Shown here: positions 33,776 to 44,624 of the stretch, in pieces
Layout of the letters: each line of letters starts with the position of its first letter
How positions within the stretch are numbered: the first letter of the stretch is position 1
Source: Tilletia caries
Taxonomy: Eukaryota; Basidiomycota; Exobasidiomycetes; Tilletiales; Tilletiaceae
Assembly: GCA_032718865.1 (NCBI GenBank)
Contig: JALUTQ010000046.1
Span: forward strand, 124,001 to 188,000
DNA length: 64,000 nucleotides
Reading direction: 5' to 3'
Notes under the pieces: model-generated
What the model was told of the DNA's origin: nothing
What the model saw: only the letters and a program-made list of their open reading frames with translations
Databases searched by the model: none
Program-made: the position numbers and the translations under genes

Positions 33776-35069
33776 AGATAGTTTGACGAGGATGGAGGTG
33801 ACGATGATGGCGACGGCTTGACTGTTCGACGACGGCATTGCTGGGCGTTGCCTGTCTCGCGGCGCGGGGGTCTTGGTGTAATTGAGATCTCGATCGGACG
33901 AAAGGGGAGGTAACGCTAGGTCGTTCTTGGTGCTGAGGTGCGTGTGTGTGATTTAGCGCGCGGAAAGGCTCGATGTGGAGGAGACCCAGGCCGTCGACTG
34001 TGGTGACATCGAGTATGAAACTATGAAGGGCATGTTCGAAGAGTGATTCTGAGGGCAGAGGTTTGAGAAGGAGAGGAAGTTCGAAGGGGAAGTAATCAGA
34101 ATTATGGTCGAGGTCAGGGTACATACTCAATCATTCGATGCAAGTACCTAAACATGATGCCACTCACCGATGCTGCTGCGAAGAGAAGCGCTCCGAGAGG
34201 AAGGGTCAGGACTGGACGCAGAAGAGATGGGAGAAAGACCGAACGGAGGAAAGGCGAAGGTTCAGTGATCAGACGACTCCCAAGTCTGCGCATCTATGCG
34301 CATTCAAGCACGAACGACCAGTTCACGGTTTATATTCGCCAAAAAAACACGCAAAGAAAGGAACCCCGCTTCGACATGTAGTCGATTGCGTTCGAGCGAG
34401 AGTGGAGGCGACCTTGAGGATCGAGTATCTGTAACTGCGATGCCTTGTGGGCGGCAGACTGAGATAGGGCGATAGGCCAGGCCGCGCGACTCAGGGTGGC
34501 GCCGCCACCCTTCGCCCGCTTCGCCATGCCAATGTTGTCTGCAGGTGCGATTGGTGAGTAGGAAATAGGAATCAATAGGATGCTGGTGAGCTGGGAGGAA
34601 TTCATACCAGTCGGGGACGAGAAATAAGAAGGCTACTCAGGCTTAAGTACGTACGCGCGGTCGCGGACTCAGGGTGGCTGCGCCACCCTTCGCCCCGCCC
34701 GCCATGCTGATACTTGTCATATCCTTTGCTGCTGTACCTGGAAGCTGTAGGAAGGAAAGAGCATCAATGATGGTGATTGGTGGGAGTGGCTCTCTCTCAG
34801 GTTCGTGTTTGGTGAGCGGAGTTAAGTTTGTGTGATTACATAAGCAGAAAAAGTCAGAAACAGCTTCCACAGCACCAACCACACAACCTGATGAGCTGTA
34901 CATCTGCAGCCTGAAAGAGTTCAGGATTTGGACCCTAGTCGTTCTGACCTCCAGGACGTCTTTCCTTGGGAGGGAAAATATTTTTTCTATTGATGTTGGT
35001 TCAGACGCTTACGGCCGTAAGAAAACTGGTTCCAGTAACCCCAATCTCTAAAGAGACTGGGGAAAAGTA
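33776..35069. other. Right part of the nested insertion
   Basis: About 1.3 kb with no recognisable coding sequence. It contains two copies of a GC-rich hairpin repeat (34,489 and 34,666) and ends with the 3' hairpin at 35,039-35,062. Confidence 0.45.
34489..34707. repeat. Two copies of a 42-bp GC hairpin repeat
   Basis: Copies at 34,489-34,530 and 34,666-34,707 share GACTCAGGGTGGC, a short GC spacer, GCCACCCTTCGCC and a final GCCATGC. Each folds as an AGGGTGGC/GCCACCCT stem. Their position about 360-540 bp inside the right end may reflect element structure. Confidence 0.6.
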
Positions 35070-36590
35070 TGCTACAAAAGCGCAAACGGCCCACCGAGAA
35101 AAGAATGCCGATTTCGATTCCCGCACGAGCAACGAAACTTCAGTCGATACGATGCTGATAGCCGCTCCATCCTGCCCAAGATCCTGGATCCATGGGTGAA
35201 CTGGCACAATCCATACCTTCTTGTTGCAGCCAGACACAACCACGACATTCAAATTGTGCAATCCGGACGCAGCGCAGAAGCAGCATCAAGATACATCTCC
35301 GACTATGTGCTGAAGCACGATCTCACCGTTCCGAAAGGGCTCCGCGCACTGGCTGAAGTGCTGAAGCGTCTGCAGAACAACAACACGCTTCCTTCTTTTA
35401 AGCAGCTACTACGACTGGTTGTTAGTCAAATCATGCGAATCAGCAATCTGCATGGTCAAAAAGCAGCTCTCTACATTCGAGGACAATCCGACACTCTGCA
35501 GAGCCACTCCACCAAGCCATTGATCATGCCATACGCCTTGTCCTTCATCCGAAAACAATTCCGTATGTGAGTCCACTGTCCAGCGGACAACACAAAACAC
35601 TATTTCTATTCTCTCATGCCTTCACGCGTAGCAGTTCGTCATTAACGCTCATTGTTCACCGATGCAGTGAAGGAAGAGGTGAAGCCAATCAAAATACAGT
35701 CACCGCTCTGTTACACGCAGAAGCTACATTGCAACATGAAGAGCACCAGGTCTCCACTTTCGACCAATACGCCGACTATTTCCATCGGGCCTCATCATCC
35801 CATGAACTTAGCTTCTGAGACTTTATTCAACGATACAGCCTATGCCTATCAGTCGAGCACCAAACGAGAATCCTTCTGCTGGTATCTACATCCATCGACT
35901 GCAAACACCGCACCCAAAAGCATCAACACATGCTCTGGTCGAACGGCGCGGATCCGATCAGCTCATACGCCTCGTTGGAACAAAAATTCCGCGAGGAACC
36001 TCTGACGACGACGACCGCTTTCTGTTTTACCTTGCTGCGTTCAAACCTCATGCGGCTGGCCTTCCTTTACTGCAACACGATCAGACGCCCAAGGATGCGT
36101 GGGAAGCGTTCGACGTTCCACCAGACGTCAATTCAATCTTGGAGAATTGGAGAGAGATGGAGCTGTGCGACGACGCACACGATGCGGATATGCTGCGCCA
36201 GCGTTGCGACGAGGCTGCAGAAACTACCTCAGGGCGTCGAAACGCAGCGCTCCCTCAGCAGGGCGACGACGAAGACGACGCTGTTTCTCTGGATGAGAAC
36301 GACGCGCACGCGGAAAGCTTCCACACTAGAACCGATATGATGGTCGAACAATTTCTATCCGCTTCAGCGTGGACTTCAGCAACGCCGAACAGATTCACTG
36401 GAGTTCGAACTGAGCAGCAGATCCCAATCCCTGTTACAGACAGAAACTTGCGTTCCTGGCAGCAGCAGATCAAAGCCATGCCAGTCGAACAGCATCATGC
36501 TCAGCACACTCAGCAACGCCCTTCCTCTCACACTTCAGAAACCGTGAACGCAAATGCCGGGCCCATTCCATTTTCGAAGTCAACCGTGGT
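35070..36590 (+). pseudogene. Helitron Y2 and mid region
   Basis: Resumes the outer Helitron frame after the 10.3-kb insert: CYKSANGPPRKECRFRFPHE, VNWHNPYLLVAARHNHDIQI, then ASRYISDYVLK with the two catalytic tyrosines spaced as in Helitron initiators (YxxxY). A GT-AG intron lies at about 35,568-35,666. Then HALVERRGSDQLIRLVGTKI, AAFKPHAAGLPLLQ and an Asp-rich linker. A stop at 35,816-35,818 and a frame change near 35,840 show decay. It ends exactly at the second hAT MITE. Confidence 0.8.
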
Positions 36591-37315
36591 CAGGGCTCGG
36601 CTCCGACTATAGTCGCACGTTTTTTGGCATAGTCATAGTCATAGTCGTAGGCGTTTTTTGAAAATCCGAAATAGTCATAGTCGCAAGTCTGACTATAGTG
36701 CCATAGTCGACTATAGTCGCAGGATTTTGCGCAGCCAAATTTTTGCACTATAGTGTGACTATAGCCAAAAATTGGAACGCCAGTGCGCCACTATAGTCGG
36801 ACTTTGGGACAATAATTTTTCGCACTATAGTTGCACGTCAAATTTCAGACTATAAATAGTTATAGTGTAGGTCGCTTTTAATTGTCTAAAATCGGATATA
36901 GTCAGGCTATGGTTCGACTATCCAACAATAATAGTCGCACTATGACTGGCTATAGTGTTTCATGGGCAATAGATGTCATAGTCTGACTATAGCGGTGGGC
37001 CGGTGGCGGTCGGGCCTGCGACTATAGTCGCAACTCCAAGCTATAGTCAGACCATGACATGCTATAGTCGGACTATAGCCGAATTGTTTGCTGCGACTAT
37101 AGCCTTGACGTCCAGCTATTGTCCAACTATAGTCGCAAAATTAATTTTAGACCAGATTTTTAACGACTATGGCGACTATTGTCTTACATTTTCTGGAGCA
37201 TAGTCATAGTCATAGTCGTAAGTGCGACTATCAGCGACTATGACTATAGTCGCTCATAGTCGTATGAGGCTATAGTCGTAATAGTCGTAAAATCCCATAG
37301 TCGTGCCGAGCCCTG
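36591..37315. mobile_element. hAT-type MITE, copy 2 (in Helitron exon)
   Basis: 725-bp copy of the element at 23,495, with the same 11-bp terminal inverted repeats, flanked by its own 8-bp duplication ACCGTGGT at 36,583-36,590 and 37,316-37,323. By eye it differs from copy 1 by scattered substitutions and small indels only, implying recent, independent insertions. The interior is the same ACTATAGTC lattice. Confidence 0.9.
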
Positions 37316-37323
37316 ACCGTGGT

Positions 37324-38982
37324 AGAGAACCTCATCCGGACGAACACGCTGAGCGAAAGCCAAGCAGTCGCATTTCGCCTCGTTGCGCATGCAACTCTGT
37401 TCTGTGAGCTCTCCAATTCCTTGCAGGCTACCGGCTCATCACCGTCACATGATCTGTTCTGATCATCGTTATACGATATACACACTACCCCTTCCTAACT
37501 TCCTTTACAGTGTCTGACCAGCCCCTGCGCCTTCTTCTTCTGGGAGAAGCTGGCACGGGAAAAACGAAAATAATCACGCTGCTACAACAACTGCTGGATA
37601 TGCTTGGCGAAGCAGACGCGATGCAAGTCACTGCACCAACTGGAAAAGCCGCCAGTCTTGTTGGAGGAACTACGCAACACAAAGCGTTCCAACTTCCAGT
37701 TTACGGGTCAGCAAAGGCCAAAGAAAAGGCCAGCGCGTTCATGAACTCAGCCGCTCGGTTGAACACGCTGCGGTCGACATACAAAACACGTCGATTTCTT
37801 TTCTGTGATGAAGCGAGCATGACAAGCCTGCAGCAACTACACGCCATTGACACATCCTGTCGTACCGCGCGAGAAGATGAGCACAAGCACGAATGGTTCG
37901 GCGGAATGAACGCAATTATCGCAGGAGACCTTTTCCAACTACCTCCAGTTACCGGCTCGTCGTTGTATCAGACCCCTTTGTTGCACAGGAGCAGCGAGGA
38001 CAACGCGAGAACTGCTGGTCGAGCTGCCTTTAAGAGCTTTGACTCTGTCATTATCTTCACAGAGCAGCACCGCGTGTCGGAACCGGAAACGAGCGCTTTG
38101 TACAACCGTATTCGAACGCGAACTGCGACGCAGAACGACGTAGACAAATTAAACAGCCGTGTGTTGGCGCATCATCTGAATGATTCGAAACTCGCTAACG
38201 CAACTGTTCTTGTCAGAACCAACAACCTCCGTCGAACACTGGGAGACATCAAAACGCAAGGTTCAGCAACGCCACAGGCTCCCATCGTTTCATGTGACGC
38301 AATCGACTCATTCGACGTACCAACCACAGCTCATTTGCGTTCTGCAGCAATTGAATTCCATCCAAGACAACCGCCTTCCTCTTGGATTCCTGGTTGCATA
38401 CTGCTGCACGAAGGTATGCGTGTCGTATATCGAGGCAAAAATCGTTCTGTGGAGCACGGGATCACCAACGGCGCAACGGGGACGGTTCGACACCTTTCAA
38501 CGTATTCCGACGACCTGAACCACGTCTGCCCTACCGCGGTCTTTGTTCAGATCGACGGACCATCCTTTCAGCTTCATGACCTTCCTCCGAACTGGTTTCC
38601 GTTCGTCCCAGATACGTGCTCATTCAAAATGAAGTACACAGACGAAAAAGGAACAACGGCACCCGTCACTGTAAGGCGAAAACAGTTGAAACTCCAACCG
38701 GCATCCGTTCAAACGGTGCATACCGCACAGGGAACAACGATGCCCGACGGCGTGATCTGCGATGCTTCTCACGGAGGTTTCTTGACCTACGTCGCGATCT
38801 CCAGAACAACCGCGTTGGACCGTCTCTTCCTGATTGCTCCCGTAACGCTCGAACAAATCAATGGCCTTGGGATTCCACCGGATCTCAGCACCGAGATGAT
38901 CCGACTTTCCTCCATCGATACAAGCACTCGACATCGCGTTCAAATGCTGAATTGGAGCGAGCAGCAGGTGAGCCGTGCCTAA
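37324..38982 (+). pseudogene. Helitron PIF1-type helicase domain
   Basis: Superfamily 1B 5'-3' DNA helicase portion of the Helitron. After the hAT copy the frame continues as ENLIRTNTLSESQAVAFRLV. A probable intron ends at 37,510, and then 490 residues are uninterrupted. Seen: Walker A GEAGTGKTK, Walker B FLFCDEAS, motif III GDLFQLPPV, an R-x-N-N-type segment VLVRTNNLRR, TVHTAQGTT and YVAISRTTALDRLF (motifs V and VI). This domain alone looks intact, but it belongs to a broken polypeptide. Confidence 0.88.
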
Positions 38983-39190
38983 CGGACCAGCTATCCGCTG
39001 CAGCAAGCAGCGAGTGGATACTTGGATTTTTCAAAGATTCTGAGTAGCATTTTTCCCTGTAATATAGAGTTCACACCGCCCCTCATATCAATCAAGATCC
39101 CGACTTCCACCGCAGGAAACAGACCCAGAAGAACATATTCGGCAGCAACCGCAGTCGTACGGCAGCAATCGTCCCTTCTCTTCTTCTCTG

Positions 39191-40126
39191 GTGGGCTCGT
39201 TTGCCGCTTCTACACCGCAGCAGACAGGAAATGCTTCCCAGCAGGAAACATGGCAACGACTCTCAACATCCACGACCACACACGATCCGGATGAAACACA
39301 GCTTTCTCTGCATCAGCGTTCCTTGCAAGGGCCAACATGGTCCTCAAATTCGTGTGCTTGGGACTGCGTTGTCATGATTTTCGGCTGGGCGACGTTCATC
39401 ACAGATCCTAACGTCAATTTGCTGGACACCTCAAACCTGGTCGCCGCGATGTCGGGACTCGATCGCAGCACAGTAAACAAACTGAGAACGGACTTCCGCA
39501 CTGAAGTAGTGCGATTGAACCCGCATCAGTTTACTGCTTCGTCCTTTACCAGCACTATGGAAATCGTGCAGAACTGCATCACCACGGTTGCCCTCACTCT
39601 TGCTACCTCTTATCCGTGCGGATGCAAAAGCGTTCCAACACCGCCAACATTCTGCTTCCCCATAGCACACGACCTGCTCGACCTTCCTTCCGTCCCGACC
39701 ACCACTTCACAACGACTTCGAACGTCTCTCACAGTCGCGGCTGATGGCCAATACGAGGCACACCATGAGGATCGGCATTGCCCCTCGCACCGCATCCTGC
39801 CGAGTGGCTATTGCTCAGCTACTGAGCTACCACGCAACCCACTGCTCTTCTGATTTTGAACATCGCTAGAACGTCCGCAGCAGCATGGAACACGATTGCA
39901 ACTCCGACCATGAAAATATGGGACCACGTCTCTGAATCAGACGCGCAATATGCTTTGGTCGGCGCCACCTTTTTGGTCAACGACCACTTCACGTGCATGC
40001 TACATCACCCAGACGGCACGACTCATCATTACGACTCCCTGAACAATTCTGGGTTGACCAGCCTTGTCACCGATGAGATACCAGACTTGCGTGCGGCGGA
40101 CATGCTTATATACGCCAAATTCTGAA
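39191..40126 (+). pseudogene. Helitron-linked cysteine-protease-like domain
   Basis: Two frames in series downstream of the helicase. The first has SSNSCAWDCVVMIFGWATF, resembling the nucleophile box of ubiquitin-specific-protease-like enzymes. The second, after stops near 39,853 and a frame change, has YALVGATFLVNDHFTCMLHH and YDSLNN, resembling the matching His box. The spacing and order fit a USP-like peptidase fused to or following a transposon helicase. The break between the boxes means it is probably inactive. Identification rests on motif pattern only. Confidence 0.5.
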
Positions 40127-41287
40127 TTCCTTTCCCAATCTCTATTCTCTAATGTTCATTTCCTGCAACTGATTCAATACCAAGTGTTGTCCCTCTTGTT
40201 CTTTCCTTTCCCGCATTTTCAATGTTCATTCGAGAACTATGGACTGTCAGACTGTGTAGCGGTCATCGTCTGCCAATTTACGTTTAAGAACATGTTTACT
40301 TATGCATCTATCGACTATCGTCCATGTCCTATGGTTTATAATGGCAGCCCACATGGCCGTTACTAAGCATTAATAATCACACATCAGACATCAGAACCAT
40401 CCAGTTTATACAGACCGCATAAACCCTCCAAGCACCAATCTTCCCTCATAGGTCATATCGCGCACGGACCACTCCCTCTTTGCGTTAGTCTTCGACACCT
40501 TGCTCGCATAGTAACTAGGTAGCTGGTTAGTAGATTAGACTCACCTGGTTGGGGTTGAAGGTGTCTCCGTGTAGGTCTGCACAGGTCAGTTTGTTCCATC
40601 GTCGCTCTGGGTTCCACTGGGTACTAGGGCTTAGGTGCGAGTGGCTGCGAGTCAGAAAGACCGCTTTGTTATCTCGACACCACTGCAGAAACCCCGACAC
40701 GACCAGATAGGGGTTTGGCGCTACAGAAAGCGCCCGGTTGCCAGCAGAATTCAAACTACCCCCTGCGTCCCGAAGCCGTCACCTGAGCAATGGCTATGTA
40801 CGGCCGTACCTCGGGGAGGGTAGAGATGATTAACCCGAGCTCCGGAACAAACTTACCTGTCAAGGCGCCGCATTGGCCTAATTCGCGCACAGACAGAGAC
40901 ACCTTGAGAGGAAAGAGGAAGAATCTGAGATCTGGCCCCCGCCGGGACTTTATATACCTTTTTCAACAAGCTGTGGCAACACAGAGCTCCCAACGCGAGA
41001 TTGCTTGCTTGCATTGCTTCGCTGATCCCTGTCGGACGGCTTCATGCTTGCTTGCTCCCTCTGCTTCCCTCATGCTCACCTGGGTTTTGGACCCTGAAGC
41101 CTGAACGCTGAACGCTAAATCCCCACCGCTTGTTTTACTATGTATGTATACTGGTAATCCGCCTAGAATGTTCTCGAACCTGATGCCTGATGTCTGCTCG
41201 AAATTTTCGAGCGAGTTTGATTCGGGGAACAAACGCCGTCAGGCGCTACTCCGATCGAAATAGGTCGGCCCGTCCTATGGCGTCTGA
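40127..41287. other. Right flank of the Helitron
   Basis: About 1.1 kb. No supported gene. The 3' end of the Helitron should lie here; a CTAA at about 40,365 is possible, but no convincing hairpin precedes it. Confidence 0.4.
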
Positions 41288-41342
41288 GTTTTGCCCCACT
41301 AGGCTCCATTGAATGACACCAGGAAGAGCCTAACAAGGCAAA
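41288..41342. repeat. Miniature TIR element, 55-bp copy
   Basis: GTTTTGCCCCACTAGGCTC at one end and GAGCCTAACAAGGCAAA at the other form imperfect inverted repeats around the core CATTGAATG. A related 79-bp copy in inverted orientation lies at 46,515. Confidence 0.6.
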
Positions 41343-41840
41343 CACTGCAAGCCACACCGTGTCGCGAGATTTCAGAAGCCACCGCGCTGCCGCGACACCA
41401 CGTGGCTTCACTCAACTCCCAGCCAGCTGAAATCGCCATATCCAGCTCCTCGCCCTCCGCCAGAATGCTTGCGGCTAGATCAAACATCAGATCGCTTTGG
41501 AAGAGAAAGAGCTGTGATGAAAGAGATTGTGCTGAAGGATCAGCTGGCGCCATATTCAGCCCTTCAAAGTGCCTCCCCGTGCGCCGGCAAAGATCGCTGA
41601 CTTGGACGATGGCTCACACTATCCTTTCCTTTCAGCTTCCAGCTTCCAGCTCACCTTCCCTTTTTCTCTGCTGGCCCCCTTCTTCTTCCCACATGTAGCT
41701 ACAGTCTATACCTTCAATATGAACCTCATTTTAACCACAGTGGATTGTGACCTGGACGTTCTTCTCGCATTGTAAGTTGCCCTCAGCACTCTTTCCTCAA
41801 TGGCCCCTATCTGCCTTTTGGTCTGCTATTTCACTATAAC

Positions 41841-43177
41841 GGTACGTACAACCCTCAAACTCCTCACAGAGTAGCGTTGGACACTGCCGCATCATTCCCG
41901 CTCATTTTTGCTTGCCTGTGCAGCCTGGTTGCGTTCCCAGGACCCTTTATGGCCCGGACTGTCGGCTTCAGGTGAGCATCTCGCCTGGCTCCTTTTTTCC
42001 GCTTCCTTTCCACTGACAGCAATACAACACACTCTCAAACAGATATTTCCTGGCTTGTGTTTCTATACCGGCTCCTATGAATCTTGTCTCGTGTCTCTGT
42101 GACCTTCGTGTGGATCTCAGCATATGCCATTTCTGTTTGGGGTCATTCCGCTCTTTCTTCGCTATTATTTTTCCCGCCACACTCCTTTTCCTGATTTGAT
42201 TCTCAGTCTGGAAGGCTCTATGAGCTCGCAATGAACATAGCTATCGTCTGCATCCAGATTTCTGTTATGTTCTAGGGGATTAAACATCCAGGTGTACTTC
42301 GTATCCACCAATGAATGTGTGCAGCAATGAACTACAGGGAAATCCGGGAAAAGAACACTCGACCATCCAACTATTCTGGTTTTAACACAACATAGAAATG
42401 GTACCTACCTACTCATTCTATCTTAGAGGCCTCGCCTGCCGACTTTGAACCTGTTCAGAGCAGTATTGGCGGAGGAGTGACCGTCAACGCGTGAGAAATC
42501 GATTCCAACTCGATTCCAGCTCAATTTCTGACCTGTTTTCCTTACCCTGTGGGGTCAGTACTGCTCAGAACAGGCTCAAACTTGGCAGGCAAGGTCTCTG
42601 AGATCATTCAAGCAAACAGGTACCATTTTTGTTATATGTTAAATCCTGAGTGGTAGTATGGTCGTGTGTGGAAGTTCACAATTTCCAGACAATGACACGA
42701 CGTGCATGCCTAGACACTTCTTGGTGTACAAAGTGCACCTCAGTTTTCAACATCCAAATCTCCAAAACAATGATAGGTTCATTCGAAAGTTACAGTCAAG
42801 GAGAGCTCGTAGAGCCTTTCGGATAGAAATTCGGATCAGTCTATGAGGGTTGGTAGTGAAAAAATGACATGTATTGACTATCGTAAGGTACAAACAGAAA
42901 TGGCATATGTCGAAACGCGAAAAATGGTCCCAGCAGCTCGGTCAAGACCTTGAAAGGATCGTGTAGGGCTGTAGAGTCAGGAAATACCTCTAGAAAAGTG
43001 TTTTGAGGTCAGATACCATGACTATGAGAGAAAGTGTGTGCTTGCTGAAAAGTCGAGAATCGGAGGACATCTACCTTCATAACCACTCAGGCAGTATCTG
43101 AAAGAAAACCAAAATCCAGGAATCGGTGCATCAGTATACGTAGATACTTTGACAGAAGTTTGGGAGCTGTACGTACC
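41841..43177. repeat. Diverged palindrome, about 1.3 kb (foldback)
   Basis: The two halves are reverse complements about a centre near 42,512. Matching blocks: 41,841-41,875 with 43,143-43,177 (27 of 35 match); an exact 19-bp match 42,121-42,139 with 42,891-42,909; 42,210-42,228 with about 42,800-42,818; 42,397-42,406 with 42,618-42,627; 42,428-42,465 with about 42,556-42,596. All pairs share the same centre within a few bases. No coding capacity. It is either a foldback element or an old inverted duplication. Confidence 0.75.
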
Positions 43178-43880
43178 TTTTCCTCGATATGCGGCCCGGA
43201 AAGTAGATAGGTATCGAGACCCGAGTCGGGCTGTCAGAGCTCAGAGGGCAGCAGAGGGGTCTATAAAATCAGGATGAGAGAGGAAAGAGCTCCAATTCAA
43301 AGTTCTATACTATAAAGACAAATAGGAGGAGTAAGGGATGATCAGAAAGAAGAGAGGGTGAGCAATCGAGATGGATGGGATGGAAAATGTGAGCATAATC
43401 TTGACATTCAATAGTCGCCAGTGCACAGAGAGGCAAGATGTGGTCCAAAGGACTTCAAAATCAGCCCAGTTACTGATAAAGTATCCCTGCTATATATAGG
43501 AGACAGTTAGCATTGGAAAAGTGCACAGGAGAAGGTATGGAAGGGTCAGAGTCGTAGCAGAGTTGAGAAATAGGGAGAGTCAGTTATCTTTGAAAGGCAA
43601 CTAGCGGTCAGAATCAGCACCAGTCGCGCGCAAACGGCACCCAAAACGACTTCATCGCTACCTCAACCTCAGTGGAAAACGAAATGGACGAAAAATGGAT
43701 GTAAAGCTCAGAAATGAATGTGTGCGCAGTTTTGGCAATTTATTCTCCATTTCCCAGCTTTCGAAATCGAGCTTGAAACCAGGGTAGGATCAGGCTGGGA
43801 GCTACCGGCCGAGAAAAGTAAGAGAGCAAAAGACCATACATATCGATTCCAGTGTCTAACATAACATATAACAGACCAAC
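43178..43880. other. Gene-free stretch
   Basis: About 700 bp. Weak similarity in inverted orientation to 41,150-41,840 may continue the palindrome, but it is not certain by eye. No gene seen. Confidence 0.4.
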
Positions 43881-43959
43881 GAGAGGGGGAGGTAATTGAT
43901 GGAATGTCGTCGCGACGTCGCCTGTCGGCACGTCGACCTGTTGCCGCGTAATGTGTCCT

Positions 43960-44460
43960 GTGAGACTGCTGTGAGGGAACCGAATCGCAGACAGGGAGGG
44001 GAGCAGAAGAGAGGCAGACGGGCAAGGCAGCAGACGGAGAAGAGAAGCAGACGGGGAAGGAAAGCATACGACGGAGGGGAGAAGCAAAAAAGGGGAAAGC
44101 AGAAAGGAGGAAAGCAGGAAAGGCCAAAGGGGAGGGCAGCAGACGGGAGAAGCAGAAAAGGGGAGGCAGCAGACGGGGAGGGTGGCAGACGGGGAGGCTG
44201 GAAAACTGGGAGGGCAGCAGACGTGGGGCAGCAGAAGGAGGGAGGGGGAAGCAGACGGGGGGAAGTAGAGGGAGAGAGGGCATCAAAGGGGGGGTTAGGG
44301 GTTAGTGAGAGAGAGAGACCGGGGGGGGGGGGGGGGTTGACATCAGACGGAGTGAGGGCAGCAGACGGGGGAGGGGGGGCAGCAGAGGGAGGGTTAGCAT
44401 CAGAAGGAGGGCGCAGAGGGGAGCGGCAGACCGAGGCTGGAAGTAAGTGGCGGAAGGGTC
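43960..44460. repeat. Purine-rich satellite-like tract
   Basis: Degenerate repeats of about 10-20 bp built on GGCAGCAGACGGGGAGG-like units, with a GGGGTTAGGGGTTAG patch near 44,291 and 16 consecutive G at 44,321-44,336. Long frames on either strand here are a by-product of composition. Confidence 0.6.
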
Positions 44461-44624
44461 GTCCAGGTTGGTGTCGAAGTCGGCCTCGTCGTCGAGACCG
44501 AGTGCGTCTGTGGTGCGGACGTGTGGTACGTGTGGTGGAAGAGAAGAAAATTTTCACTGTCTTGAGCTTCGCTGTGTTGTATTGGGATCGGGAACTTTGT
44601 AAGCCCGGCTAATGACTACAAATC

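Larger units (their letters stand above)
24770..35069. mobile_element. 10.3-kb nested insertion, candidate gene-capturing Helentron/Helitron
   Basis: Sequence lying between the HUH and Y2 halves of the outer Helitron. Joining 24,769 to 35,070 restores the frame (VHTH then CYKSANG) and implies insertion between two T residues, as Helentrons do. Near the left end is TTCCCCAGTCTCT (24,800-24,812). Its reverse complement AGAGACTGGGGAA lies near the right end (35,052-35,064), inside an 11-bp hairpin at 35,039-35,062 that ends 7 nt before the junction. No transposase gene is inside, but at least four degenerate host-gene fragments are. Canonical Helitron 3' CTRR is absent. The class assignment is an inference. 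Confidence 0.65.
20940..40126 (+). mobile_element. Decayed Helitron interrupted by three later insertions
   Basis: A single rolling-circle transposon whose protein is spread in order over 19 kb: DUF6570-like region, HUH initiator, [10.3-kb insert], Y2 motif, [hAT MITE], PIF1-type helicase, cysteine-protease-like tail. Removing the hAT copies and one target copy restores continuous reading across each site. The copy is dead: at least two frameshifts before the HUH, a stop at 35,816-35,818, and further breaks in the tail. The limits given are those of coding similarity. The true TC and CTRR ends were not found. Confidence 0.8.

Noticed and set aside
40340..40400. Helitron 3' end at the CTAA near 40,365
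   Set aside because: No stable hairpin precedes it at the usual distance, and no second copy is available for comparison.
43856..44612. Long overlapping open frames on both strands (over 230 codons each)
   Set aside because: They follow from the purine-rich repeat composition; the peptides are low-complexity with no domain, splice pattern or codon bias.
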